Source: Prorocentrum cordatum
Taxonomy: Eukaryota; Sar; Dinophyceae; Prorocentrales; Prorocentraceae
DNA length: 64,000 nt
NCBI GenBank assembly: GCA_963575745.1
Contig: CAUYUJ010015766.1
Coordinates: 1-64,000, forward strand
Reading direction: 5' to 3'
Of this stretch, positions 35,060 to 42,959 are shown piece after piece; position 1 is the stretch's first letter; each line of letters opens with the position of its first letter. Both the position numbers and the translations under genes were made by a program. A model generated the notes under the pieces. The model did not search any database, had not been told where the DNA came from, and saw only the letters and a program-made list of their open reading frames with translations.

Positions 35060-35174
35060 TTCCTGGAGAGCTCGCTGAGAGCTAAGGGTTAAGATTCCTC
35101 GTGGAGCTCTTCGGTATACCTCGTAGAGCTCTTCGGCAACGAGCTAGAGGAATTCCGGCGCGGGGTGGAGCTAG

Positions 35175-35752
35175 TACCTCGTAGAGCTCTTCGAAGCTGA
35201 GCTAAGAGGAATTCGGGCGCAGGGTGGAGCTAGTTGGCCGACCGCGCATGAAGAGATAATGTGTTAACTTTGGGTCGAGTTTCTAATGTTTCTGCAATAA
35301 GAAAAAATCGTTTTGAGAACGGGTATTTTCCTCACGTGTAGTAGGTTATGCCGCGACTGCCAGTTAAATTCTCAGGTCCGTAGCTGCAATATTACTATCA
35401 AAACACTTGCTGGAACCGACGGCCGTTTCGAGTCATCTTGACGCGCGTTAACGGTTTCTGTACTTATCTCGGCATATAGGACAGCTGCAGAGCTGATGCT
35501 TACAAAAACCAATTGTGAATCATGAGGCGCGTTCATATGTTCGATCTACAGCTCTGAACTCGGTCTGCTGCTTGAGCTGGGTCCGCAAACTTATTTGTAT
35601 TCTTCGAGTCATTTTGACGAGTGTTGTCCGTTTTCTCTACTGAACTCGCGATCTTGAACAAAAAATCTCAATGTGTAGTGGGCAGCGCCGCGCAAGAAAG
35701 CTCTACGAGGCTCCCGGTGGTAACCTGGTTGACGGTTTACCGCCGGCTCACA
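35175..35752 (+). mobile_element. A2-type element with satellite patch
   Basis: An A2-like 5' part fuses at about 35420 to class B satellite (about 35426-35650) and then to an A2-like 3' end with hairpin arm CCGGTGGTAA and terminus GGCTCACA. A chimera, inserted in the class A hot spot at CTAG^TT. Confidence 0.65.
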
Positions 35753-36052
35753 TTAGCCCACCCGGCCGAGGCGGACAATGTGACAACTTTTGGGTGGTTT
35801 TGCGATTTTTTGAAAAATATTTGACCATTTATTTTGAGAAAGCAGATTTTTCGCACCTGTAGACAACTATGAGGGCCTCAGCGTCTTAATATGAGCTCTC
35901 TACATGCACTCTTACTATCAAAACACTTGGAGAAACCAACTTCATGTCGACATGCAAGAAAACATGTTTTCTCTTTTCTAAGAAATGCTTCCAGAAGCCC
36001 TCTCGTTTGATACTGAGCACTCTTACGCGTGTTAGGAGCTCTACGAGGTTTC

Positions 36053-36076
36053 GGCTCAAGTCCCCCTCGGCTCAAG
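36053..36076 (+). other. two relict spliced-leader ends, copy 1
   Basis: GGCTCAAG, an 8-nt spacer TCCCCCTC, then GGCTCAAG again. The spacer resembles the bases after the core of a class B hairpin (CTACGAG then TCCCCC), suggesting the parent copy sat in such a hairpin and was trans-spliced at that AG. Confidence 0.7.
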
Positions 36077-36141
36077 GCGCGTGACATTTGATCCCCTCTG
36101 CCTGGGTAACCTCCAGTGGGATCGAGTGCGCGTCAGGGAGT

Positions 36142-36311
36142 CACACGTTTGTCGCCTAGAGTGATATTGCACTGCCATTCTTCTGACACGTTTGATCGCC
36201 TTGAGTGGTCTTCAATTGATTTGTTTCACACGTTTGTCGCCTAGAGTGATATTGCACTGCCATTCATTTGACACGTTTGATCGCCTTGAGTGGTCTTCAA
36301 TTGATTTGTTT
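36142..36311 (+). repeat. 85-bp tandem repeat, 5' region of retrocopy 1
   Basis: Two 85-bp units start cacacgtttgtcgcctagag at 36142 and 36227 and differ by only a few bases. They lie just upstream of the long frame. A similar phrase (acacgtttgatcgcc) occurs within each unit. Confidence 0.9.
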
Positions 36312-36349
36312 TGCTGGGGCTTCCGAGGCAGTCTCTGCAATCTTTCGCT

Positions 36350-37384
36350 ATGCCACACGTACGGAGTGCAAGTGCTCGCATCATGCGTCGGGCGCTGGCT
36401 GTTCAAAACGGATACTGTGTGCATTTACCTATTCGTTTGCCTCTGGATGGTTTGGTGCCACCTACGTGTCTCCCACCACCAGGGCTGGAGCGGGCGACTG
36501 CCGATTTGGTTCTAGATTATCTCTTCTTGCGCGATCCACCTGTTGTTAAACGCAGTTTGGAGGAGGAGGCTGACATTACGACTGTTTCGGAGAATCTTTC
36601 TTGCCGTATGCAGGCTTCTGAGTCGCTGGTTGATGTAGGTATTGGAGTGCAGGCTTCTGAATCGCTGGTTGATGTTGGAGTGCAGACGGTTGATACACGC
36701 TTGGCGGAGGAGGAGGTGGAGGCTACCGTTGCGACTATCTCGGAGACTCTTTCTTGTCGTTCCCTTGTTGACTCAGGAGTGCAGACGGATGATGCTTGCC
36801 TGAGTGTGCTACCCAAGGAGGAGGCGGCCGTTACGACACATTCTGAGATTTCTTGTGCGGACGTTGTGGACTTTCATTGTGAAGTCGGCTGTCAGACAGA
36901 GATTGTCGCTGGGATGGAGAGAGGAGCTTCAGGGGTTCTTCTTGGGAAAGTGACTGTGGAGGCTGAGGAGGAGCTGGAGGCACCCTCGAGAGCGGAGTTT
37001 TCTCCGAATGTGCAGGCTGTTCCTGATAGCCACGCCTTGTCAGGAGCGTCCCAGGGGTGTCTGAATCGTCCCGTCACGCTCAATGGGATATCGAATCCGG
37101 GTTCTGATGCGTTTGTCCGTGTCCGGATGGACGTCTCCAAGACTGTGCGTCAGTCGGAGGGGGAGTTCCAAGCTGTTCCTCCGGATTCCAAGCGTTCTGA
37201 TGGAAAAGGGGATGTACGAGGGCACCGCAAAGGCAGAGGCAAAGGCCAACGATATCATAGCAGTGCCAAGCCTGCTAAGAGCTCTAAAGGCGCCAACATC
37301 GTGTTTGACGAAGTGTATAGGTTCGGTAGGACGTTGACGGACTGTGAACGAAGGTGTAAATCTCAGGTTCGGCCTCTGTGGTAG
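36350..37384 (+). CDS. 344-residue protein of unknown function (copy 1)
   Basis: The frame starts at the first ATG (36350) and ends TAG at 37384. It has no signal peptide or membrane segment. Residues 35-60 are proline- and leucine-rich. Residues about 84-185 hold an imperfect repeat: ESLVDVG twice (91-97 and 104-110), then SLVDSGVQT (138-146), VQT at 111 and CQT at 181, separated by acidic EEE-rich linkers. The C-terminal third is basic (about 281-313, GRGKGQRYHSSAKPAKSSKG). This acidic-repeat plus basic-tail plan could suit an RNA-binding or Gag-like role, but there is no CCHC knuckle and I do not recognise a family. It differs from copy 2 at four residues that I can see. Confidence 0.7.
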   Translation: MPHVRSASARIMRRALAVQNGYCVHLPIRLPLDGLVPPTCLPPPGLERATADLVLDYLFLRDPPVVKRSLEEEADITTVSENLSCRMQASESLVDVGIGVQASESLVDVGVQTVDTRLAEEEVEATVATISETLSCRSLVDSGVQTDDACLSVLPKEEAAVTTHSEISCADVVDFHCEVGCQTEIVAGMERGASGVLLGKVTVEAEEELEAPSRAEFSPNVQAVPDSHALSGASQGCLNRPVTLNGISNPGSDAFVRVRMDVSKTVRQSEGEFQAVPPDSKRSDGKGDVRGHRKGRGKGQRYHSSAKPAKSSKGANIVFDEVYRFGRTLTDCERRCKSQVRPLW

Positions 37385-37663
37385 TTATTCGTTTTTCTTC
37401 GTGTGCTTCCTTTCATTCCGTACTTATTGTATTGGATTGTTGATTGTGATTGCATAGTCTCTTTTGTTTGTGCTCTAAGAATTCTGTGTGTGCATGTTCA
37501 GTTCTTGGCCAGGTCTCCTGGCTCTCACGTCGTAACATTATCCTTGCCTTATCAAAGCCAGCTTTGATGGGGGTGTTTGTAGCCGCGGAAGTGCCTGTGG
37601 TGGGTGTGGATACTGATTGGTCTGCGGTACTAATATATCTTCTCGCAGACCGACATCATTTTC
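37385..37663 (+). other. T-rich region between the two frames, copy 1
   Basis: Downstream of the long frame the DNA is T-rich. A frame with ATG at 37567 reads MGVFVAAEVPVVGVDTDWSA. A 22-nt GT-AG stretch (37627-37648, with tactaat) would join it in phase to the small frame that follows. Whether this is an intron is unproven, and an intron would be odd in a retroposed mRNA. Confidence 0.4.
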
Positions 37664-37798
37664 ATGGATGTTTATCTTGAGGCTTGGTGTCTGCCACCAA
37701 GCGCCACTGTTACAGTTACGGAACTATCTGCGGCGGAGCGCGTATGCGATGTGCTCACACAGGTAGTGCAGACCTTCTTTGATCATTCGCAGGGATAA
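37664..37798 (+). CDS. 44-residue frame with ELSAAER motif (copy 1)
   Basis: ATG at 37664 to TAA at 37796-37798. The peptide contains ATVTVTELSAAERVC, matching ATVTEAELSAAERLC in the separate insert at 62131-62463, so this short frame is likely part of a real protein family. It could extend upstream through the 37567 frame by a 22-nt intron. No function is recognised. Confidence 0.5.
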   Translation: MDVYLEAWCLPPSATVTVTELSAAERVCDVLTQVVQTFFDHSQG

Positions 37799-38007
37799 GT
37801 CACACATTGTTTCTTCTTTATCTGTGTTCTTGTTTAATCCATCAGCCCCGCTGTTCACTGACTCATTCGTTTTATCTTTGTGTGCTTTGCGTTTGATTGT
37901 GTCATTGCGGCATGCGTTTCTCTTTATTCCTTCAGCTTCGCTGTGTGGTATAAGAGCTGACTGCTTGCGTGATAAATAAGAGGGTCTGTTTCGCCTGATG
38001 CTTTGTT

Positions 38008-38036
38008 GGACCTGGCCTTAGTGGCCAAGACGGTCC
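38008..38036 (+). other. 3' stem-loop of retrocopy 1
   Basis: GGACC and GGTCC form an outer stem and TGGCC/GGCCA an inner one around ttagt, 12 nt before the poly(A). It may be the signal recognised by the retrotransposition machinery. Confidence 0.6.
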
Positions 38037-38859
38037 CAGCAAAGACGCAAAAAAGACCAGATTGACGGTTCACCGCCGGCGCCAGTCGATGAGCTAGAGG
38101 AATTCCGGCGCGGGGTGGAGCTAGTTGGCCCAGCCGGCCGAGGCGGAAAAACTATTCGTTCTGTGGAATTTCTCCCACATTGTATACTGTCAGGAAGCTC
38201 TACGAGTCCCCGGCGGTAAGAAAGGTTAGCGGTTTACCGCCGGCGCCCAGTTGGCCCAGCCGGCCGAGGCGGACAATGTGACAACTTTTGGGTGGTTTTG
38301 CAAAATTTGAAAGATTTTTGACAATTCATTTTGAGAAAGCAGATTTTTCGCACCTGTCGTGGGTTGAGACGCGTCTGCCAGTAAAATTTTCAGGTCCGTA
38401 GCTGTAGTATTACTATCGAAACACTTGGGGGAATCAACGTTGGATAAAAACAGAAAAAACATGATTTTTCGAGTTTCTCATGTCTTGCTCTAGACGCTTT
38501 CTTCATGCTTACCGATGAGCGCCGTGTCAGAAAAGAGCTCTACGAGGGCTCCGGCGGTAACCTGGTTGACGGTTTACCGCCAGTTTCCAGTTAGAAGCCG
38601 GACGGTGGTTGCGCCCGCCAGGAGCTTCTCGGCGGCGCTCCAGAATCTCCGCAGGGCTTTTTTTGAGCCGGCAGCGCGTCCGGGAGAGCTTCCCGCAAGC
38701 TTCCACGCGGGCCTGCACGCGTGCAGGCACGCGCGGAAGCGTTTCTGGCAGCGCTTCGGCAGCGCTGCAGGGGAGCTTCCCAGAGCTCTCGAGAAAAGAT
38801 TTTCCTGGAGAGCTCGCTGAGAGCTAAGGGGTTAAGATACCTCGTAGAGCTCTTCGGTA

Positions 38860-39839
38860 TACCTCGTAGAGCTCTTCGGCAACGATGAGCTAGAGGAATT
38901 CCGGCGCGGGGTGGAGCTAGTACCTCGTAGAGCTCTTCGAAGCTGAGCTAAGAGGAATTCGGGCGCAGGGTGGAGCTAGTTGGCCGACCGCGCATTAAGA
39001 GATAATGTGTTAACTTTGGGTAGAGTTTCTAATGTTTCTGCAATATTTAAAAATTCGTTTTGAGAACGGGTATTTTTCTCACGTGTAGTAGGTTATGCCG
39101 CGACTGCCAGTTAAATTCTCATGTCCGTAGCTGCAATATTTCTATCACAACACTTGCTGGAACCGACGGCCGTTTCGAGTCATCTTGACGCGCGTTAACG
39201 GTTTCTGTACTTATCTCGGCATATAGGACAGCTGCAGAGCTGATTCTTACAGAAACCAATTGTGAATCATGAGGCGCGTTCATATGTTCGATCTACAGCT
39301 CTGAACTCGGTCTGCTACTTGAGCTGGGTCCGCAAACTTATTTGTATTCTTCGAGTCATTTCGACGAGTGTTGTCCGTTTTCTCTATTGAACTCGCGATA
39401 TCTTGAACAAAAAATCTCAATGTGTAGCGGGCAGCGCCGCGCAAGAAAGCTCTACGAGGCTCCCGGTGGTAACCTGGTTGACGGTTTACCGCCGGCTCGC
39501 ATTGGCCCACCCGGCCGAGGCGGACAATGTGACAACTTTTGGGTGGTTTTGCGATTTTTTGAAAGATATTTGACCATTTATTTTGAGAAAACAGATTTTT
39601 CGCACCTGTAGACAACTATGAGGGCCTCAGCGTCTTAATATGAGCTCTCTACATGCACTCTTACTATCAAAACACTTGGAGAAACCAACTTCATGTCGAC
39701 ATGAAAGAAAACATGTTTTCTCTTTTCTAAGAAATGCTTCCAGAAGCCCTCTCGTTTGATCCTGAGCACTCTTACGCGTGTTAGGAGCTCTACGAGGTTC
39801 CCGGCGGTGACCAGATTGACGGTTCACCGCCGGCGCCAG
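38860..39839 (+). mobile_element. class A1 element, intact hairpin (unit 2)
   Basis: The pieces 38860-38920 (61 bp) and 39502-39839 total 399 bp. The hairpin at about 39800-39833 is unoccupied, giving the empty-site version of the site filled in unit 1. Confidence 0.85.
38921..39501 (+). mobile_element. A2-type chimera (unit 2)
   Basis: Counterpart of 35175-35752: A2 front, satellite patch, A2-like end with hairpin arm CCGGTGGTAA and terminus GGCTCGCA. Confidence 0.65.
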
Positions 39840-40305
39840 TCGATGAGCTAGAGGAATTCCGGCGCGGGGTGGAGCTAGTTGGCCCAGCCGGCCGAGGCGG
39901 AAAAACTGTTCGTTCTGTGGAATTTCTCCCACATTGTATACTGTCAGGAAGCTCTACGAGTCCCCCGGCGGTAAGAAAGGTTAGCGGTTTACCGCCGGCG
40001 CCCAGTTGGCCCAGCCGGCCGAGGCGGACAATGTGACAACTTTTGTGTGGTTTTGCAAAATTTGAAAGATATTTTACAATTCATTTTGAGAAAGCAGATT
40101 TTTCGCACCTGTAGTGGGTTGAGACGCGTCTGCCAGTAAATTTTTCAGGTCCGTAGCTGTAGTATTACTATCGAAACACTTGGGGAATCAACGTTGGATA
40201 AAAACAGAAAAACATGATTTTTCGAGTTTCTCAGGTCTTGCTCTAGACGCTTTCTTCATGCTTACCGATGAGCGCCGTGTCAGACAAGAGCTCTACGAGG
40301 GCTCC

Positions 40306-40329
40306 GGCTCAAGAAAATCTCGGCTCAAG
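40306..40329 (+). other. two relict spliced-leader ends, copy 2
   Basis: GGCTCAAG (40306-40313), spacer AAAATCTC, GGCTCAAG (40322-40329). The spacer resembles aaaaatctcg of the class B L block, where it follows AG (ggcaag). Confidence 0.65.
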
Positions 40330-40394
40330 GCGCGTGACATTTGATCCCCTCTGCCTGGGTAACCTCCAGTGGGATCGAGTGCGCGTCAGGGAGT

Positions 40395-40564
40395 CACACG
40401 TTTGTCGCCTAGAGTGATATTGCACTGCCATTCTTCTGACACGTTTGATCGCCTTGAGTGGTCTTCAATTGATTTGTTTCACACGTTTGTCGCCTAGAGT
40501 GATATTGCACTGCCATTCATTTGACACGTTTGATCGCCTTGAGTGGTCTTCAATTGATTTGTTT
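40395..40564 (+). repeat. 85-bp tandem repeat of retrocopy 2
   Basis: Units start at 40395 and 40480, the same as in copy 1. Confidence 0.9.
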
Positions 40565-40602
40565 TGCTGGGGCTTCCGAGGCAGTCTCTGCAATCTTTCG
40601 CT

Positions 40603-41637
40603 ATGCCACACGTACGGAGTGCAAGTGCTCGCATCATGCGTCGGGCGCTGGCTGTTCAAAACGGATACTGTGTGCATTTACCTATTCGTTTGCCTCTGGA
40701 TGGTTTGGTGCCACCTACGTGTCTCCCACCACCAGGGCTGGAGCGGGCGACTGCCGATTTGGTTCTAGATTATCTCTTCTTGCGCGATCCACCTGTTGTT
40801 AAACGCAGTTTGGAGGAGGAGGCTGACATTACGACTGTTTCGGAGAATCTTTCTTGCCGTATGCAGGCTTCTGAGTCGCTGGTTGATGTAGGTATTGGAG
40901 TGCAGGCTTCTGAATCGCTGGTTGATGTTGGAGTGCAGACGGTTGATACACGCTTGGCGGAGGAGGAGGTGGAGGCTACCGTTGCGACTATCTCGGAGAC
41001 TCTTTCTTGTCGTTCCCTTGTTGACTCAGGAGTGCAGACGGATGATGCTTGCCTGACTGTGCTACCCAAGGAGGAGGCGGCCGTTACGACACATTCTGAG
41101 ATTTCTTGTGCGGATGTTGTGGACTTTCATTGTGAAGTCGGCTGTCAGACAGAGATTGTCGTTGGGATGGAGGGAGGAGCTTCAGGAGTTCTTCTTGGGA
41201 AAGTGACTGTGGAGGCTGAGGAGGAGCTGGAGGCACCCTCGAGAGCGGAGTTTTCTCCGAATGTGCAGGCTGATCCTGATAGCCACGCCTTGTCAGGAGC
41301 GTCCCAGGGGTGTCTGAATCGTCCCGTCACGCTCAATGGGATATCGAATCCGGGTTCTGATGCGTTTGTCCGTGTCCGGATGGACGTCTCCAAGACTGTG
41401 CGTCAGTCGGAGGGGGAGTTCCAAGCTGTTCCTCCGGATTCCAAGCGTTCTGATGGAAAAGGGGATGTACGAGGGCACCGCAAAGGCAGAGGCAAAGGCC
41501 AACGATATCATAGCAGTGCCAAGCCTGCTAAGAGCTCTAAAGGCGCCAACATCGTGTTTGACGAAGTGTATAGGTTCGGTAGGACGTTGACGGACTGTGA
41601 ACGAAGGTGTAAATCTCAGGTTCGGCCTCTGTGGTAG
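40603..41637 (+). CDS. 344-residue protein of unknown function (copy 2)
   Basis: An intact frame of the same length as copy 1. Visible differences are S/T at about residue 152, A/V at 187, R/G at 191 and V/D at 224. Retention of an open 345-codon frame in both copies fits recent insertion, selection, or both. Confidence 0.7.
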   Translation: MPHVRSASARIMRRALAVQNGYCVHLPIRLPLDGLVPPTCLPPPGLERATADLVLDYLFLRDPPVVKRSLEEEADITTVSENLSCRMQASESLVDVGIGVQASESLVDVGVQTVDTRLAEEEVEATVATISETLSCRSLVDSGVQTDDACLTVLPKEEAAVTTHSEISCADVVDFHCEVGCQTEIVVGMEGGASGVLLGKVTVEAEEELEAPSRAEFSPNVQADPDSHALSGASQGCLNRPVTLNGISNPGSDAFVRVRMDVSKTVRQSEGEFQAVPPDSKRSDGKGDVRGHRKGRGKGQRYHSSAKPAKSSKGANIVFDEVYRFGRTLTDCERRCKSQVRPLW

Positions 41638-41916
41638 TTATTCGTTTTTCTTCGTGTGCTTCCTTTCATTCCGAACTTATTGTATTGGATTGTTGATTGT
41701 GATTGCATAGTCTCTTTTGTTTGTGCTCTAAGAATTCTGTGTGTGCATGTTCAGTTCTTGGCCAGGTCTCCTGGCTCTCACGTCGTAACATTATCCTTGC
41801 CTTATCAAAGCCAGCTTTGATGGGGGTGTTTGTAGCCGCGGAAGTGCCTGTGGTGGGTGTGGATACTGATTGGTCTGCGGTACTAATATATCTTCTCGCA
41901 GACCGACATCATTTTC

Positions 41917-42051
41917 ATGGATGTGTATCTTGAGGCTTGGTGTCTGCCACCAAGCGCCACTGTTACAGTTACGGAACTATCTGCGGCGGAGCGCGTATGC
42001 GATGTGCTCACACAGGTAGTGCAGACCTTCTTTGATCATTCGCAGGGATAA
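41917..42051 (+). CDS. 44-residue frame with ELSAAER motif (copy 2)
   Basis: Same as 37664-37798 in copy 1, including the upstream 22-nt GT-AG stretch (41880-41901). Confidence 0.5.
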   Translation: MDVYLEAWCLPPSATVTVTELSAAERVCDVLTQVVQTFFDHSQG

Positions 42052-42260
42052 GTCACACATTGTTTCTTCTTTATCTGTGTTCTTGTTTAATCCATCAGCC
42101 CCGCTGTTCACTGACTCATTCGTTTTATCTTTGTGTGCTTTGCGTTTGTTTGTGTCATTGCGGCATGCGTTTCTCTTTATTCCTTCAGCTTCGCTGTGTG
42201 GTATAAGAGCTGACTGCTTGCGTGATAAATAAGAGGCTCTGTTTCGCCTGATACTTTGTT

Positions 42261-42289
42261 GGACCTGGCCTTAGTGGCCAAGACGGTCC
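42261..42289 (+). other. 3' stem-loop of retrocopy 2
   Basis: Identical to the copy 1 stem-loop and similarly placed before the poly(A). Confidence 0.6.
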
Positions 42290-42557
42290 CAGCAAAGACG
42301 CAAAAAAAAAACCTGGTTGACGGTTTACCGCCGGTTTCCAGTTAGAAGCCGGACGGTGGTTGCGCCCGCCAGGAGCTTCTCGGCGGCGCTCCAGAATCTC
42401 CGCAGGGACTTTTTTGAGCCCGCAGCGCGTCCGGGAGAGCTTCCCGCAAGCTTCCACGCGGGCCTGCGCGCGTGCAGGCACGCACGGAAGCGTTTCTGGC
42501 AGCGCTTCGGCGGCGCTGCAGGGGGGCTGTCCAGATCTCTCCAGGAAAGACTTCCTG

Positions 42558-42959
42558 TGACTCGTGGAGCTTCCCTAAGCTAGTTGCTGGAAACTTAAGA
42601 GTAATACCTCGTAGAGCTCTTCGGCATCGATGAGCTAGAGGAATTCCGGCGCAGGGTGGAGCTAGTAACTCGTAGAGCCTCCCTTCAGCAAGTTATTGCT
42701 GGATGCTTAAGAGTAATACCTCGTAGAGCTCTTCGGCATCAATAAGCTAGAGGAATTCCGGCGCGGGGTGTAGCTAGTAACTCGTAGAGCTTCCCTTAGC
42801 AAGTTATAACTCGCAGAGCTTCCCTTAGCAAGTCATTGCTGGAAGCTTAAGAGTAATACCTCGTAGAGCTCTTCGGCATCGATGAGTGACTCGTAGAGCT
42901 TCCCTAAGCTAGTTGCTGGAAGCTTAAGAGTAACTCGTAGAGCTTCCCTTAGCAAGTTA
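42558..42959 (+). mobile_element. stack of nine nested 5' tips (right arm)
   Basis: Tips begin at 42558 (B), 42605 (A), 42666 (B), 42717 (A), 42778 (B), 42807 (B), 42857 (A), 42887 (B) and 42931 (B). Each is cut by the next at a purine^T. The remainders follow in reverse order downstream. All nine start with TAACTCG, TGACTCG or TACCTCG (one with a substitution just after). Confidence 0.95.

Larger units (their letters stand above)
36051..38054 (+). mobile_element. retroposed trans-spliced transcript, copy 1
   Basis: A ~2.0-kb insert begins with two GGCTCAAG motifs (36053-36060, 36069-36076). It contains an 85-bp tandem repeat, a 344-codon frame, a second small frame and a 3' stem-loop, and ends in six A (38049-38054). 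GGCTCAAG is the 3' end of the dinoflagellate/perkinsid spliced leader. Codon composition and T-rich 3' part are unlike the surrounding repeats. No reverse transcriptase is present, so it must have been mobilised in trans. It interrupts the hairpin of a class A1 element; the host resumes at gaccagattgacgg. Confidence 0.85.
35117..38085 (+). mobile_element. class A1 element holding retrocopy 1
   Basis: The pieces are 35117-35174, 35753-36050 and 38055-38085. Without inserts it is about 387 bp, close to an intact class A. Its hairpin is split by the retroposed transcript, with loss of about 9 bp of the left arm. Confidence 0.8.
35095..38590 (+). mobile_element. outer class A2 element of unit 1
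   Basis: The 22-bp tip (35095-35116, TTCCTCGTGGAGC variant) ends cttcggta and resumes at 38086 with tcgatgagctag. It holds a class B tail (to 38250) joined through a duplicated TTGGCCCAGCC and ends at the intact hairpin 38543-38590. Confidence 0.75.
35060..38801 (+). repeat. tandem unit 1 (nested block)
   Basis: This ~3.74-kb unit is the first copy of a tandem pair (second copy 38802-42557). It is a class C1 element (35060-35094 and 38591-38801) split at aaga^ttagaagcc by nested class A elements, with one retroposed transcript inside. Flanking sequence is closely matched between the units, but the retroposed copy occupies different hairpins. Confidence 0.85.
40306..42310 (+). mobile_element. 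retroposed trans-spliced transcript, copy 2
   Basis: Nearly identical to copy 1, but with a different leader spacer and a longer poly(A) (about 9 A, 42302-42310). It sits in the hairpin of the A2 element. The host resumes at AACCTGG, the same hairpin position (after CGGCGGT) as in copy 1, although the host hairpins are of different classes. Confidence 0.85.
38838..42341 (+). mobile_element. outer class A2 element of unit 2
   Basis: The 22-bp tip (38838-38859) ends cttcggta and resumes at 39840 tcgatgagctag. It includes a class B tail ending at 40005. Its 3' hairpin is split by retrocopy 2, leaving AACCTGGTTGACGG and the right arm, ending TTTCCAG at 42341. Confidence 0.8.
38802..42557 (+). 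repeat. tandem unit 2 (nested block)
   Basis: The second copy of the unit. Class C1 host pieces are 38802-38837 and 42342-42557; a last piece (52693-52736) lies beyond the big nest. In this copy the first hairpin is intact (39791-39839) and the second is occupied by the retroposed transcript. Confidence 0.85.

Noticed and set aside
36192-36515. 107-codon frame overlapping the retrocopy 5' repeat
   Set aside because: It begins in the 85-bp tandem repeat and overlaps the 344-codon frame in another phase. The composition (C, W, H, F rich) is unlike a real protein.
36517-36816. 99-codon minus-strand frame in the retrocopy
   Set aside because: Antisense shadow of the 344-codon frame, low-complexity S/T.
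36051-42310. LTR ret­rotransposon formed by the two retrocopies as LTRs
   Set aside because: Copies are 2.0 kb with coding frames and poly(A) ends, lie in different hairpins, and enclose only element DNA with no gag-pol.
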